Of a stretch of 64,000 nucleotides of DNA, positions 45,501 through 63,500 are shown piece after piece; position 1 is the first letter of the stretch, and every line of letters begins with the position of its first letter. Made by a program: the position numbers and the translations under genes. The stretch comes from Corella eumyota. Its lineage: Eukaryota > Chordata > Ascidiacea > Phlebobranchia > Corellidae. Location: positions 17,632,591-17,696,590 of the forward strand of contig OY720100.1 in assembly GCA_963082875.1 (NCBI GenBank), written 5' to 3'. The notes beneath the pieces are model-generated. The model was given only the letters and a program-made list of their open reading frames with translations. It made no database searches and was not told the origin of the DNA.

Positions 45501-48500
45501 GAGCCTACACAACTTAGGTGCAATCAAAATAATGTAAGTCACAGTATTCTTAAAATTAATTTGAAATTTTAAGCTAAATATCTAACATAAAATGTTAATT
45601 TGTTACGCCCCTAAAATTTAACATTTTTTTTGTTTTTTTTTGCGCACGATTTGGTTGAGTTTTCAATAATATCGTGATCTGTTGTTTAAATTATTAATAA
45701 GTAATAGAAACCATATGCTGGGTTGTTTATAGACTGGGGTTGTTCAGTAAATGATTTCCTAAATTTCAGTGCAATTGAATACGAAAATTGGGTTAATTTA
45801 TTTGATTGCAGTAGCTGAATTAATCTGTTTAATTATTTAATTAACGCAGTAGCAGAATATTTTGAATGTATAGATTTTTTAGGATTGACTTCAGGTCAAA
45901 TATTATTCATAATTGCCTGAACTTTTCGCGCAATAGAAAAGCAAAAAGTTCTCTTTATGTCGCTCATTGAAGCGATGCCTAATATTTCAAACAAATAAGT
46001 CAAATAATAGAGAGTTAAAGCACTGGTAGTTCATATTTTTTCTGCCTTTTCTAAAAATAGAATTCGATTTCCGCGGCTTTCACGCGTATGTACATTAGAT
46101 AAACCAGGTTACGCGAAAGCGCGTGCTCGCTCATACAAAACCTTCGATTGAAAATCGTGCCTGAAATGTTACCGACCTGTTATGCTCGCTTTGTTGCTTA
46201 TTCAACCAGTTTACAGCTTTCATTTTATTAACCAGGCAGTGTTGAAATATTAAATGTTAACTTTTTACGAGGGTGATTGATCCAGTTAAAAGTGAAGATT
46301 GTTTTGTGATAATAGCAAGTGATGAAAGTTTTGTTTTTTCAAGTTGCCAACCAAAATTTTAATATTTTAATAATCTGATAATCAGACATTTTACACTAGT
46401 CAGCTTGTAAACATGTTGTATTTATAGACAGTCAGACAGTCTGACAGTTTATATTTTTAAACAAATAAAATAGGATTCTAGAATATATTTTTGACAAGTA
46501 TAATGGCAATACCAAGTTTAGAGACTTCGTTAGAATTTGGTAAAATATTTAGGTAAATATTTCTGGTATAAGTTAACTCTGTTTAGTGGTAACTTGATCC
46601 TTTATTTTTATGCTTGGTTAGATCTCAAGTAATAAATTACATCATGGGTTTTGGGTGTAAATTTGTAGTTTAGAAATTCTTGTATATTTTTAAGATTCAA
46701 TTTTTTTTAATGAATTTATTAAAAGTATTTTGTTAGTTTGTTAATAGTCTTACTACCTACAGAGGGTATTAATATTTTATTGGCAAATTAATTAGGTGGG
46801 TGTGCTGTTATTGTAAGCATTAAAAGTTAGAACTTAATTGATCTAACGTTGTAGCAATAATGTTCAAACTTTTCATATCTTTACATTTTTACTGGTTTTA
46901 GTTATCGGCTTTTTTTATATTTCAATGTAGGTTAAATTAATTAATGAATTGATTACTTACTTCCGGTGATGTTAGTAATAATAGTTTGGCATTAAGTTCA
47001 GGAAATGGGAAAGTTAAAGGAAATGAAGTAATTAAGAATTTTATAAGATTTCCATGTTTATTATAGCAGTTGTCACTTCTAGTGTTAATTGTAATTAGCA
47101 AATATTAATTATATTTTAAAGCTTTTATGTATTTATTGTTATAAATTTGTTTTTTACAAATATGTCACAGAATTTACATAATGTGTAATCACTTTAATCA
47201 AATTCTACCATGAATCATTTCGAAATAAAAATCTATTTAAAGCTACTAGGGAAATTTTACAAGATAAAAATAAATTTTTAAAGGTTATATTTCAAAGAAC
47301 TTAATCTTTAAACTTGTTATTAGAAGTGTTTTAGCATTTATATTAAGTAGGCCAAATATTAAATATTAATGAAGTTAAATTAAATGTACAACTGCTGTTT
47401 TTAATTTAAATCAAGGAGAATTCATATTATCGTAACTTCATTTTTATAAGTGAGTTTTAGTACTCAACAAAATGGATTTTTTTTTATCTTCATGTTAGCG
47501 GAAGTATTTATTTTTGGTATAGGATGTCTATGTTCCTGGTTAGAAAGGATAATTACTCATTGTTTTGTCACAATGACTGGTTGTTGTTAATTATGGAAGA
47601 ATAATATAAGTATTGTCAGTTATTGAATGATTTTTTCAAGTATAGAATTTATTTGTAAAGATCGTAAACCTTTAAAAAAATTAAAAATGAGATGAAATTA
47701 AATGGACAATTTTTGTATACAGCCATTGAGTGTATAGTTGGCATTATGTTATTATTTGTTTTTGTGTGATTAGTAAAGTGTATCAGAACTTGCAATATAT
47801 ATAAATGGTAACTTAATGAAAAGTTGTGTTGTGTTAGATATCTTATTATTAACTGAGACACAAAACAAGTTAACTTTCATGTATTAGAACAACATTCTTT
47901 AAACCATTAACCACCAAAACTATGTTTAGAGTTTTAATAATGCTTGAGGCTAGAACACAAAGCACAATTTTAAAGAAATTCAGTATTTTAAACTTTTTTA
48001 TTTGGATCAATAAAAAAATCAAAAAAGTTTGTACAGAAAACTGGCAACACAAAAACACTTAAAAATTTAATTTTCACCGTTGTTAATTAATTAAAATTAT
48101 TTGTTTAAAAATAATTTAAATTGTTATTTTGTTATTTCTCCAGCTTAGTAGCAACACAAAATCAAAAATGAGTGAAAATCATGAAAATCTTTTGAATATT
48201 TTGATGGAATGTTACAAAGTTTACCAAGAAACACAAAAACACCCGGACTCCACAACAACCGTCGACCAAATCGAGGATAAAGATGATGTCACAAACCATC
48301 GATTACTCGCTGATGCATATAATAAATATACATGTTCTGTTTTATCGGTAAGTTAAGAATATTTAAAATTTTTTTTTTAAGGAAAGTTTATTTTTTAGTT
48401 TAATTTTTCTTATTTTTATCCTGCATTTATTTTGATTTTTTACTTATTTTGGTAAAATTAGCATATTGTGGTTTTGTTGTAACATTCTAGGAACTCAATT

Positions 48501-50280
48501 GTGGTTTACACTAAATAAAAGATTTGCATATAAGAAATAATTAACATCTTTGCCTAAATATAAGAGATAAACATTCATCTATTTATAGAAATTACTTTAT
48601 AAATTATTAATTTCTACAATGTAGCACCTTACTTTTATTTTTTATTGTCAAAGTTAGTAATTTTTTGTTGTATTATTGGGGATAAAAATTAATTTAATAT
48701 TTTCAGCAATCTCCTGATGAAAATAATGAAGGCAACCAGGAACTAAACGAGAGTCAAATAAAATCAACTTTTGAGCAAGCTGTCAGATTCTGCCAGCAAC
48801 AAATTATCAACAAAAAACAAGTAAGTCGATAGACATGTAACATTAGTTGTATCATTAGTTTAAATTGTAATTTGTACAAGTTAATATCATCGAACTATAC
48901 CTATTTTATATTGAATTTTTTACTTAAAATTTTAACTGATTTAAAAACTGTTTTTTTATCAATGTTGTTATATTCTTATAGAATGCAGTAAATTCAAACC
49001 CTAAACCCACCCCCAAACCAAACACAGAACCCCCCCACTCTACTGAGGATAAACAAAATAATGAGGTGGACACTGAGGGCGATAAGGAGAAGAATGGATT
49101 GTTGATTGACAGGCCACCTGAACAAAGCAAGGTAAAGGCTACTGGACATCTTGGTACAATTTAGAGATTGGTTTTTATTGTTAGTACTAGGCATTAGCTT
49201 GCCCTTCAGTCAAGTTTTAATTGTTGTAATATGGTCACAACTCCTATTTGCCTGTAATAACTTACCCACGCACCACTAACAACAGTTTTTTGATATTTTT
49301 TTTTTGTATATATGTAGGAAGTGTTCTGACCACTACACCATGCTGCTGGTAAAGTCCTATAAATTGGACATATATATAAAATTTTTTCCGTTATCAAAAC
49401 CATAATTATTTTTATTTTACTTCAGATTCAAATGGTTGAGAAAGAGGGTCGAAGGTACACCCGCATCGGTTTACCCTCTCACTCTGAGGGAGGAGCTTTT
49501 AAACCCACCAAGAATTTGAGGGGGGACCCAAAGTTAAGGCATCTCATGATTCCACCACATAGTAAGTACTTTATTCCATAGTAAGTACTTTATTTTATAA
49601 AAAATACCTTATTTTACAGTAAGTCATTTTTTACAGATTTTTTAACAATTTTTGAAATTCTTTTAATTTATTTTTTCCAGCTACAGGTGATTCCCCTTCC
49701 ACCCAACAACAACAAAGAGCTCGTCAACTTATCCGTTCCACGTCGGTCCCAGTCTCGTACAACGAGGGACAGGAAAACAAACCCCCTCACCCACATCGTC
49801 CCATCTTCAGAACAGGTAACAGTTAAGATTCTGAAAGTGAAAAAGTTTAAATTGTCTTAGAATCTTACACAAATTCTTATGTTAACTCTGTATTACAGGT
49901 AGCTCAGTGAGTGACTACACAAAGTTGAAACTAAAAACTTCAATTCTGGCCAAAACTTCAGCTTCCTTGGTCAGGAAACCGAGCATCACTGGTGAGATTA
50001 AATATTTAATTTTAAAGAAATTTATTTCACTTTAAGGTTGTATTTATAACTTCTGTGATGTAACAATACAGACTTCGAAATCCGACAAATCCATGGCGAC
50101 CTTGATGACGACAACGACTCGGATTCCTCGCAGAGCGACGATGATGAAGTTACATCACTAGAGGGAGTTTCGATGGAACAAACAAGGAAACGAAAACTCT
50201 CAGAGGAAGATTTCATCGACAAACCTGATCCTGTGTCCCCCATCCACGCTGCTGTTATCACAACTGCTGGTTCTACGTAG
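30574..50280 (+). CDS. CABIN1: CABIN1, calcineurin-binding TPR protein
   Basis: Nuclear scaffold that inhibits calcineurin and MEF2 and is a subunit of the HIRA histone H3.3 chaperone complex in vertebrates. About 2210 aa, against about 2220 in human. Exons: 30574-30576, 30686-30760, 30823-30936, 31244-31396, 31556-31736, 32113-32242, 32331-32385, 32476-32580, 32666-32810, 32958-33398, 33601-33655, 33727-33790, 33998-34136, 34388-34539, 34822-34934, 35043-35131, 35450-35638, 36009-36132, 36221-36452, 36534-36633, 36791-36962, 37189-37298, 37359-37428, 37575-37700, 38072-38228, 38450-38658, 39064-39157, 39260-39399, 39509-39626, 39696-39832, 40425-40585, 40738-40820, 41154-41283, 41366-42066, 42432-42580, 43055-43183, 45078-45280, 45490-45533, 48144-48347, 48707-48820, 48982-49131, 49426-49561, 49681-49815, 49899-49991, 50072-50280. 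Human-like motifs: [33 protein letters not shown] (TPRs), [51 protein letters not shown]. Exon 1 holds only the ATG. The 701-nt exon carries a Thr/Asn-rich insertion. The C-terminus is acidic with KRKLSEEDF. No clear PxIxIT calcineurin motif was seen. Confidence 0.95.
31772..32032 (+). mobile_element. SINE, near full length
   Basis: Head AGTGTGGTGTAATGGTTAG and B box AAGTTCGATCC; inserted in the CABIN1 intron only about 40 bp after a donor. Confidence 0.85.
34583..34772 (+). mobile_element. Diverged SINE
   Basis: Weak head (TAAGTTTGATACTTACCAC); tail CTTACATCAAGGATAAAAC. Confidence 0.6.
35714..35936 (+). mobile_element. SINE with shortened middle
   Basis: Head AAGCATGGTGTAGTGGTTAA is intact; the sequence after the B box is shortened. 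Confidence 0.82.
38339..38426 (+). mobile_element. SINE fragment
   Basis: B-box piece GTTTGATTCCCACTGC followed by TACTGTAGTGCTCTTAAATA; ends within 25 bp of an acceptor. Confidence 0.65.
38753..39004 (-). mobile_element. Diverged SINE
   Basis: ATTTATCCTCAATGTGAGATG at the tail; GGATTGAACCCAAGAC at the B box. Confidence 0.78.
39137..39193 (+). repeat. 32-bp duplication including a CABIN1 splice donor
   Basis: The sequence AGTCACAACTTAATAAGG is repeated with a 32-bp period. The first copy ends the coding exon (donor GTAAAC at 39158) and the second copy (donor GTTAAT) lies 32 bp into the intron. Confidence 0.9.
40188..40400 (+). mobile_element. SINE with deleted A box
   Basis: Starts ACACCACACATGAGGTCGTG, lacks the A box and the GCGCC segment, and is otherwise near consensus. 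The tail lies about 25 bp before a CABIN1 acceptor. Confidence 0.87.
40844..41120 (+). mobile_element. SINE, near full length
   Basis: Head CAGTGATGTAGTGGATAGAAC, tail GCCACATCAAGGATAAATA; fills most of its intron. Confidence 0.87.
42150..42390 (+). repeat. Second interspersed repeat family, longest copy
   Basis: Adds the 3' part CCACCAAGCTCTGTCATATA after the shared core. Confidence 0.75.
42694..42942 (-). mobile_element. SINE lacking the tail end
   Basis: From GACTTAAACATAGAGTAAC to ATACCACACAGCTGGC. Confidence 0.82.
42981..43037. repeat. Short tandem duplication in CABIN1 intron
   Basis: Two copies of a unit of about 28 bp containing GATGTCTAGTTTTTACTGAA lie just before the acceptor of the exon at 43055. 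Confidence 0.85.
43184..45077 (+). other. Long CABIN1 intron with promoter-like motifs
   Basis: 1.9 kb without a SINE. Around 43498-43590 it has GCGGCCCCGGCGC, TATAAATA and a CRE (43580-43587). A second CRE is at 44933-44940, and TACGTACGTCAC is at about 44976. No open frame was found to support an internal gene. Confidence 0.55.
45310..45422 (+). mobile_element. Degraded SINE heads
   Basis: Two successive B-box-like pieces (CTGGGTTCGATTACCACC and TTGGGTTTGATTCTTACTGC) followed by ATGTTGCAGCATC. Confidence 0.5.
45534..48143 (+). other. Longest CABIN1 intron, SINE-free
   Basis: 2.6 kb. Around 45925-46190 it holds CpG-rich patches (CCGCGG, CACGCGTATG, ACGCGAAAGCGCGT) unlike the surrounding AT-rich sequence. 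GTCAGACAGTCTGAC is at 46431-46445. The rest is AT-rich; nothing coding was recognised. Confidence 0.55.
49190..49385 (+). repeat. Second repeat family, interrupted by a SINE piece
   Basis: The core is split after TATGTAGG by the reverse SINE head TGACCACTACACCATGCTGC (about 49318-49352). It then resumes with CCTATAAATTGGACATA, so the SINE piece arrived second. Confidence 0.75.
49559..49600 (+). repeat. 19-bp duplication of a CABIN1 splice donor
   Basis: CATAGTAAGTACTTTATT occurs twice with a 19-bp period. The first GTAAGT (49562) is the donor of the exon ending at 49561 and the second (49581) lies in the intron. A third ACAGTAAGT occurs near 49618. Confidence 0.9.
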
Positions 50281-50281
50281 T

Positions 50282-50352
50282 TGATGACATCACAATGATG
50301 ATGTCACTACCGCATTGATGATGTCACAACTACATTGATGATGTCACGCACT
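50282..50352. repeat. TGATGTCA-rich repeat in CABIN1 3' UTR
   Basis: Directly after the CABIN1 stop, three imperfect copies of a unit of about 26 bp carry ATTGATGATGTCAC, preceded by a related TGATGACATCAC. Confidence 0.85.
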
Positions 50353-50727
50353 TTTATTGCTGTGTTCCTACACAACTTACAAACCCCGGCACTCTCGGAA
50401 GCTTTTCTTTGCCATGTGGTATTGTGATGTCATAATATGGATTACAAAATAATGTTTCCAAACATTTTCACCACCGACGAGAATTTCTATTTTGTTACAC
50501 GAAGCACTTTAATTATGACGTCAGAATAATGTGTCACTAATACTAGCTGCCGCTTAATGGTCAAACAATCGTTCAACAGAAGCTGACATTCCGAATTTTT
50601 AACTTTTTTATTCAATCTTGGTAACGATCCTGCAATTAGAACTAAAAAGGTGATATTGTTGCCACTTTAAAGACCAAAAAACTTTTAAGAAAAACAAAAA
50701 CTTTTTGATGCAATAAAACTATTTCTT

Positions 50728-50790
50728 TAGTCACGTGACCCTTTGTTTATTTAGTCACGTGACCCTTTGTTTATTTAGTCACGTGACAGA
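50728..50790. promoter_or_regulatory. Three GTCACGTGAC palindromes, 24-bp period
   Basis: GTCACGTGAC occurs at 50730-50739, 50754-50763 and 50778-50787, separated by CCTTTGTTTATTTA. The decamer is a perfect palindrome with an E-box core and equals the CLEAR consensus known for TFEB/MITF factors. It lies just past a candidate CABIN1 poly(A) signal and about 0.9 kb before the USP start. Function is inference. Confidence 0.7.
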
Positions 50791-51666
50791 TTTAAACGTA
50801 TTTTATTTTCCCTCCAAATTCACGAAAGTTTTTTCTGTTTATAGCAAATTGGAATTCTGTCCCTCTGACCAAATTTTATGTTCTTGTAAGCACATTTCTG
50901 GTTAACCTTTTTACTTTAATAAGAAGGGAATAATTAATTAATTGCCGTCCTTCAGATTTAATTGAAGATTTTATTTTTTGCCATTCCAAAAATTTTGTTT
51001 TTTTTCTGAAAATTTTTGTTTTTTTGCTGCTTTTCACAACCTTTGAGATTTGTTGCCATTTTAATATCGGCATTCCGTGTAGTTTTGACAAAATAAAACT
51101 TGATTTAAAACAATAGGTTTAACATAAAGGGAGAATTGTACAAAATGTTTATTTACTGCAGGTTTAGGTTTAATTATTTATTTTAAGTTGATTTGTTCAT
51201 TGGGAGACCCCTAGAAGAGATCTGCTGTTGTGACGTGTTATCTGTTAACGCCGGACTCAAGGGTCAGAATAATGTGACATTGATGCAGTTTAAACCTGAA
51301 ACCCCATGGCCCGATGCCATCTTATTGCCCATGTGCGCCCGTTTGCGGATATGAAATTAAAAATATTTTTCCACTGGAGGTTAACAATATATTGGTCTTG
51401 TATTAATAATTTATTTATTAAAATTTGTATAAAAAAACTTACAATTTTTGTTGTACAAATATATACATCTAGGAAAATAAAATTGTTTTTTTTCTAAAAA
51501 TAAATTTGTTTTTTCCGCTTTTTTACATTCCGGTTTTCGGTTAGAAATTGGTTCCGCATTTTTACTTCCTCTTTTTATTAAAGGGAAAAACTTAACAGTG
51601 AAGTATTTATAAATAACCTAGTTTTACGTGTTGTTAAGTCGGTGTTTAAACTGAAATCTATTTAAA

Positions 51667-59403
<7,737 letters not shown>

Positions 59404-60538
59404 ACTTTCTAGGGTTCTAATCTTTTTTGTATTTGGATTTTTAGTGTTAACATCATTCAGTTTAATTCTGCGGCTTCTAATTGTATTTTAATATGATTTT
59501 CACTTTTAATTGAAGCTTACAATAATATATTTTAATTATATTTACTAAAACAGTTTAATTATAAATTATTTTAACTTTGCTTTATAAAAATAGCATTTAA
59601 ATGTAATGCATTATACTATAGATGACTTCTTTTGTTTAATAAGTTCATAAATTAGTTCAACTTGTATTTTATTGAACAAACTTTTAACTCTTTTTTGTCA
59701 AGGTTCTTTACAAATATTGGTGGTTAAAGAAAAAGGTTTTCATTTCAGTTCTAAGTTTATGTATGCAAATATATATTTATTATCAAAATCAGAAAAAGAA
59801 ATTGCAAGATATTTAGTAGAATTAAATTTGTATATTTTTTGTTTTAAGTTTTTGATTGTTTTGTGTAATATAAGGTTTTAAAATATAAACTTAGTTTATG
59901 ATAACTTGAAGGACTGTATATTTTTCAATTGTGTTAAATGAAATGCTGGAGGAATAAAATTCAGTTTGTTTGTTACTTTATATTGTGGTTATTTAATAAA
60001 TGAAATTAGAATTATAAATTTATTGAGGATAAACTATATTTACGTCATTTATTTTCCCGCTGATTTTAATTTGTGAAACGGAACAAAACAACTTGAAGGA
60101 AATGTCAGTTTGTTGTTTAATTAAAAATTAGCAAACTTAATCAAATTTTAACTAGATGGAGATTTACGAGTTGTTACCAAAGCGGTGTTGGGTTTTTAGA
60201 AGGTTTTTATTCGAATGTGTTGCTGTTTTCGGTTAACTTGCGATAATTTGGTCAGTTTTGTTTACTTTAAATTACGCCAAAGTGCCAGAAGGAAAACGTT
60301 ATGTTTGTAGTTGGATTAAAACAAAAACTAGACAAATATTTAAATTAGGAAGATCGTTAATTAATAATTAACATGCATGATTGCATAAACACGTGTTTTC
60401 GAAACCATAACGACGATGATCCAACGTCAACATGTTTAGTTGTCAGATTGTTTATTTTAATTAGTTAATTACTCTTTTTAATCAATTTTTGCAATATTTT
60501 TAGACAATGTTTTGTTATTAGTTTTATTAAAAGGTAAG
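59404..60538 (+). other. USP 3' UTR and NCAPD2 upstream region
   Basis: Poly(A) signal AATAAA at 59953. After it, TACGTCAT and TTTTCCCGC (60052-60060, an E2F-type site) mark the likely NCAPD2 promoter. ATATTTTTAG ending at 60503 is acceptor-like. A 69-codon open stretch at 59672-59881 lies in the 3' UTR and shows no family resemblance. Confidence 0.55.
59953..59958 (+). terminator. Poly(A) signal, USP gene
   Basis: AATAAA 550 bp after the stop in GGAGGAATAAAATTC. Confidence 0.55.
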
Positions 60539-63500
60539 ATGTTAAATTTTGTGATTCCATCAACTAGAGAGGAGTTGTTACAACGGAAATATGGACAATA
60601 TTACGTTCAAGATATTTTGTCCAACAAAATGATTCCACTTAAATTACAAGGTTAGTTGCTCTTTATTATTTTTATTTTATTACTTTAATAAAAAATAATT
60701 GTTTTGTGTACTTGAATAATTATTGTAAGTTCATAAAGTTGTGTAAATTTTTAAAAGAATTATTAATTCTTACAGAAGCAAAAGCTGATATTTGGAAGAA
60801 TGGAGGAATTAAGATTGCTTCTCATTTCGAAGTTTTTTTTGCTTTAATCACAAAGTTTTATGAACTAAACGAACAACTTAAACAAATGGCATGGGGAATC
60901 CTTATTAAAGGTAGAACTTGAACATCATTGTTTGTACTGTGGGTTACTTTATAAAAATGTTTAATTGTAACATTGTTTTGATTAATTTAGACAATAAAGA
61001 AGTAAAGGAAATTGCAAACACTTAGCTTAATTTGCTTAACAAACTTTGTTGTTTTTTATCAAGGTTGCGAGAGTTTCAGCAATTACCTTGCAAAAGTTTT
61101 GAACGAAGAAGTGAGTGAAAATGGAACGATGGAGTCTGAGAATCGGAATCTCCATTTAAACTCGCTCAAGATGATTGTTTATCTGGTCGTCCAATTGGCT
61201 GAGATCAACCAATCACAGTTCAGACAGGGCGCTGTAGCACTGGCGATCACCACCCCTAAGAAAAAGGGGGCAAGGGTGAAATTAACTTCTGTTAATGAAA
61301 AAGGTTAGTTTAAGTTTTATGCCTTTACAACTTTTTATAGCACTTTAGATTAAACTGGTCATGGTTTTTGTTATTTAAGTTTTTAAATAAGGCAACTAAG
61401 GTATTACCGGTTAATACAATCTGAGAAAGGGGTTAGGCGCTATAAATGTTATGACATCCTGTTGAGCCAAAAATGAATTGGTAGGTTATAAGGAAATTAA
61501 AATCATTAATAAACTGACAAAAGTCAACTCGATTACTTAAACACAATTTTTTAAACTTTTTCTATTACTTATTACCTATATTTTGTTGCATGTTTTCTTA
61601 TTAATCCACTTTCCACTCAGGTTTAATGTGGGAAAGTGAGTGTGCAAAGTTGATCCAAGTTTTAATGAATATTGTTGACCTTGATATTCACCGACTGTGG
61701 GAGGTTCAGCAAGTGGAAGGAGAATTTATTTCGTGAGTTTTATTTGTAAAAAATATTTTTTAACCTGTATTTAATGTTTACAGTTTAAATATGCTAAAAA
61801 ATGCTCATATTTCATTAAGGGGAATATCATTTAAAGGAAATTGCATTCTTTTTTTCTTAATTTAAAAAGGTTTATTTATAATTCTAGTGTTTAATTATTT
61901 GATTTTCAGTTTAATTTCAAACCTGGGTTACAAGATTTTAGAAGATCCAACAATGGTTAAAAACAAGGGAATCAAATCTTCAACTTTTCATTTGCTTGGA
62001 TGCATTATAAAAAAGTAAGTTTTAACATTAAAAACTTGTTTAAAAGGAGGTTGAATCCTTGATTAAGATAAATAGGACTCAACAACTTCACAAATGTTTA
62101 TAAAACTTAATTTTTAGATTCAATCAGTCAATTAGCACAAGTTTAAAACTTGTTCAAATGCTTCAACACTTCGAGCACAGCTCCCAACTATCAGCAGAAG
62201 CCGTACAACTGTGGAGTGATGTTTACAAGTGCAAGACTCTCGTCACTGAAGTCTTAAGGTAAACATTAATTTAATATTTTGGTCAGGGTTGTAATTGTAT
62301 AATTCCCATGTATTAATGTATATTTGCATTTGATGAACTATTATTTTTAAATTTATTTATCTTTGATGTGGAAAAGTCGAATGCGCGACTTAAACATAGA
62401 GAAACATCAGTTACTCCGACCCAGTCTTAAGTTGTTCATAGCAGTTTGGGATATTATAGATTATAATTGCCCAATAATTATGCTGCTGATTAAGTGCTGG
62501 CTCGGCGGAAGTTTATATTGTTTATAGTGCCATAATAAAGCCGATTGTTTTGTCCATTGTGCCATGCTGTCGGTTGTTATTAACTGTGGTTAAATTAGAC
62601 ACCTAGTTTTGACTTTCTATTGTACTTCACAGAGAACTGAGCCAGATAGCTGAGAAGGAGTTGGTTCGAGACAACACGAGCACGAAAACAATTTGTTTAT
62701 TTATTCAAGAACTTTCAACTTTACTGCCTCACCAAGTTCTCGCTAATATTAGTTTGTTGCAGTTTAGGATGGAAGAAGAGGTAACTTAAACTTAATAGTT
62801 CTTACACAATTCTAAGCCTTAAACTTAAAAGGCCTGAGTAAGGCTTTAAGGTTAGTTTTGTCAAACCCATAAGCATTTCTACCAAACCTTGCACAACTTA
62901 ATGTTGTAGTTGAACTTTATTGTTTTTGTAGTCTTACCTGTTAAGAAATGCAGTTCTGGTCTCACTGGGTGAAATATTGAGACAATGTTTGAAAGGCGAA
63001 GGTTTGGATAAAAAGGAAAAGAATGACAGGTAACATGAAAAGTTAAAGTTAGGGTGTGACATTCTTTGTGTTTTTTAAAATTGCTACAAAAATGTAAAAG
63101 TTAATTTATGTCTGTGCATAACCAAATTTTATTTTTAACAGGAACCAGTTCCTTGATATTTTATACGATCACGCTAACAGAGATTGCCACGCTTTCGTTC
63201 GAAGCAAAGTTTTACAAATATTTCTAATGTTGGTAAAGGACCAAGCTCTACCCACTGCCAGGTACAGTATACTAGTTTTTAACTAAAACTGTTTGTTTAA
63301 AAGAGTAGGCCTTACACCATGTGATATTGTTTTTCTTCCAGGTTCGTAGACTTAGTGGACTTGTGTATCTGCCATATGCTTGATAAAAGTAACTTGGTGA
63401 GGAAGATGAGCATTCAACTTTTGGAGGCTTTGCTCAAGTGGAATCCTTTTTCTGCATCGGTAACTTCTTATTTAAATAAGATTGGTTTTTAATAGGTTTT

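Larger units (their letters stand above)
50281..51666 (+). other. CABIN1 3' UTR and USP upstream region
   Basis: Holds the TGATGTCA repeats, a CRE at 50516-50523, poly(A) signals AATAAA at 50712 and 51092, and the triple GTCACGTGAC. A CCGGACTC/ATGCCATC block lies at 51250-51320. Several TTCCG ETS-like sites follow at 51515-51570, near the presumed USP promoter. CTTAACAG at about 51590-51597 is acceptor-like. Confidence 0.55.

Noticed and set aside
51306-51497. 63-codon frame before the USP gene starting MARCHLIAHVRPF
   Set aside because: Only the first 25 codons look balanced; the rest is AT-rich drift and no splice link or homology was recognised.
59672-59881. 69-codon open frame after the USP stop
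   Set aside because: AT-rich 3' UTR sequence, no acceptor and no homology seen; expected by chance.
60990-61026. Possible NCAPD2 exon after AATTTAG (60984-60990)
   Set aside because: In the required phase it reaches TAG after about 11 codons; the acceptor at 61063 keeps the frame and gives the family sequence.
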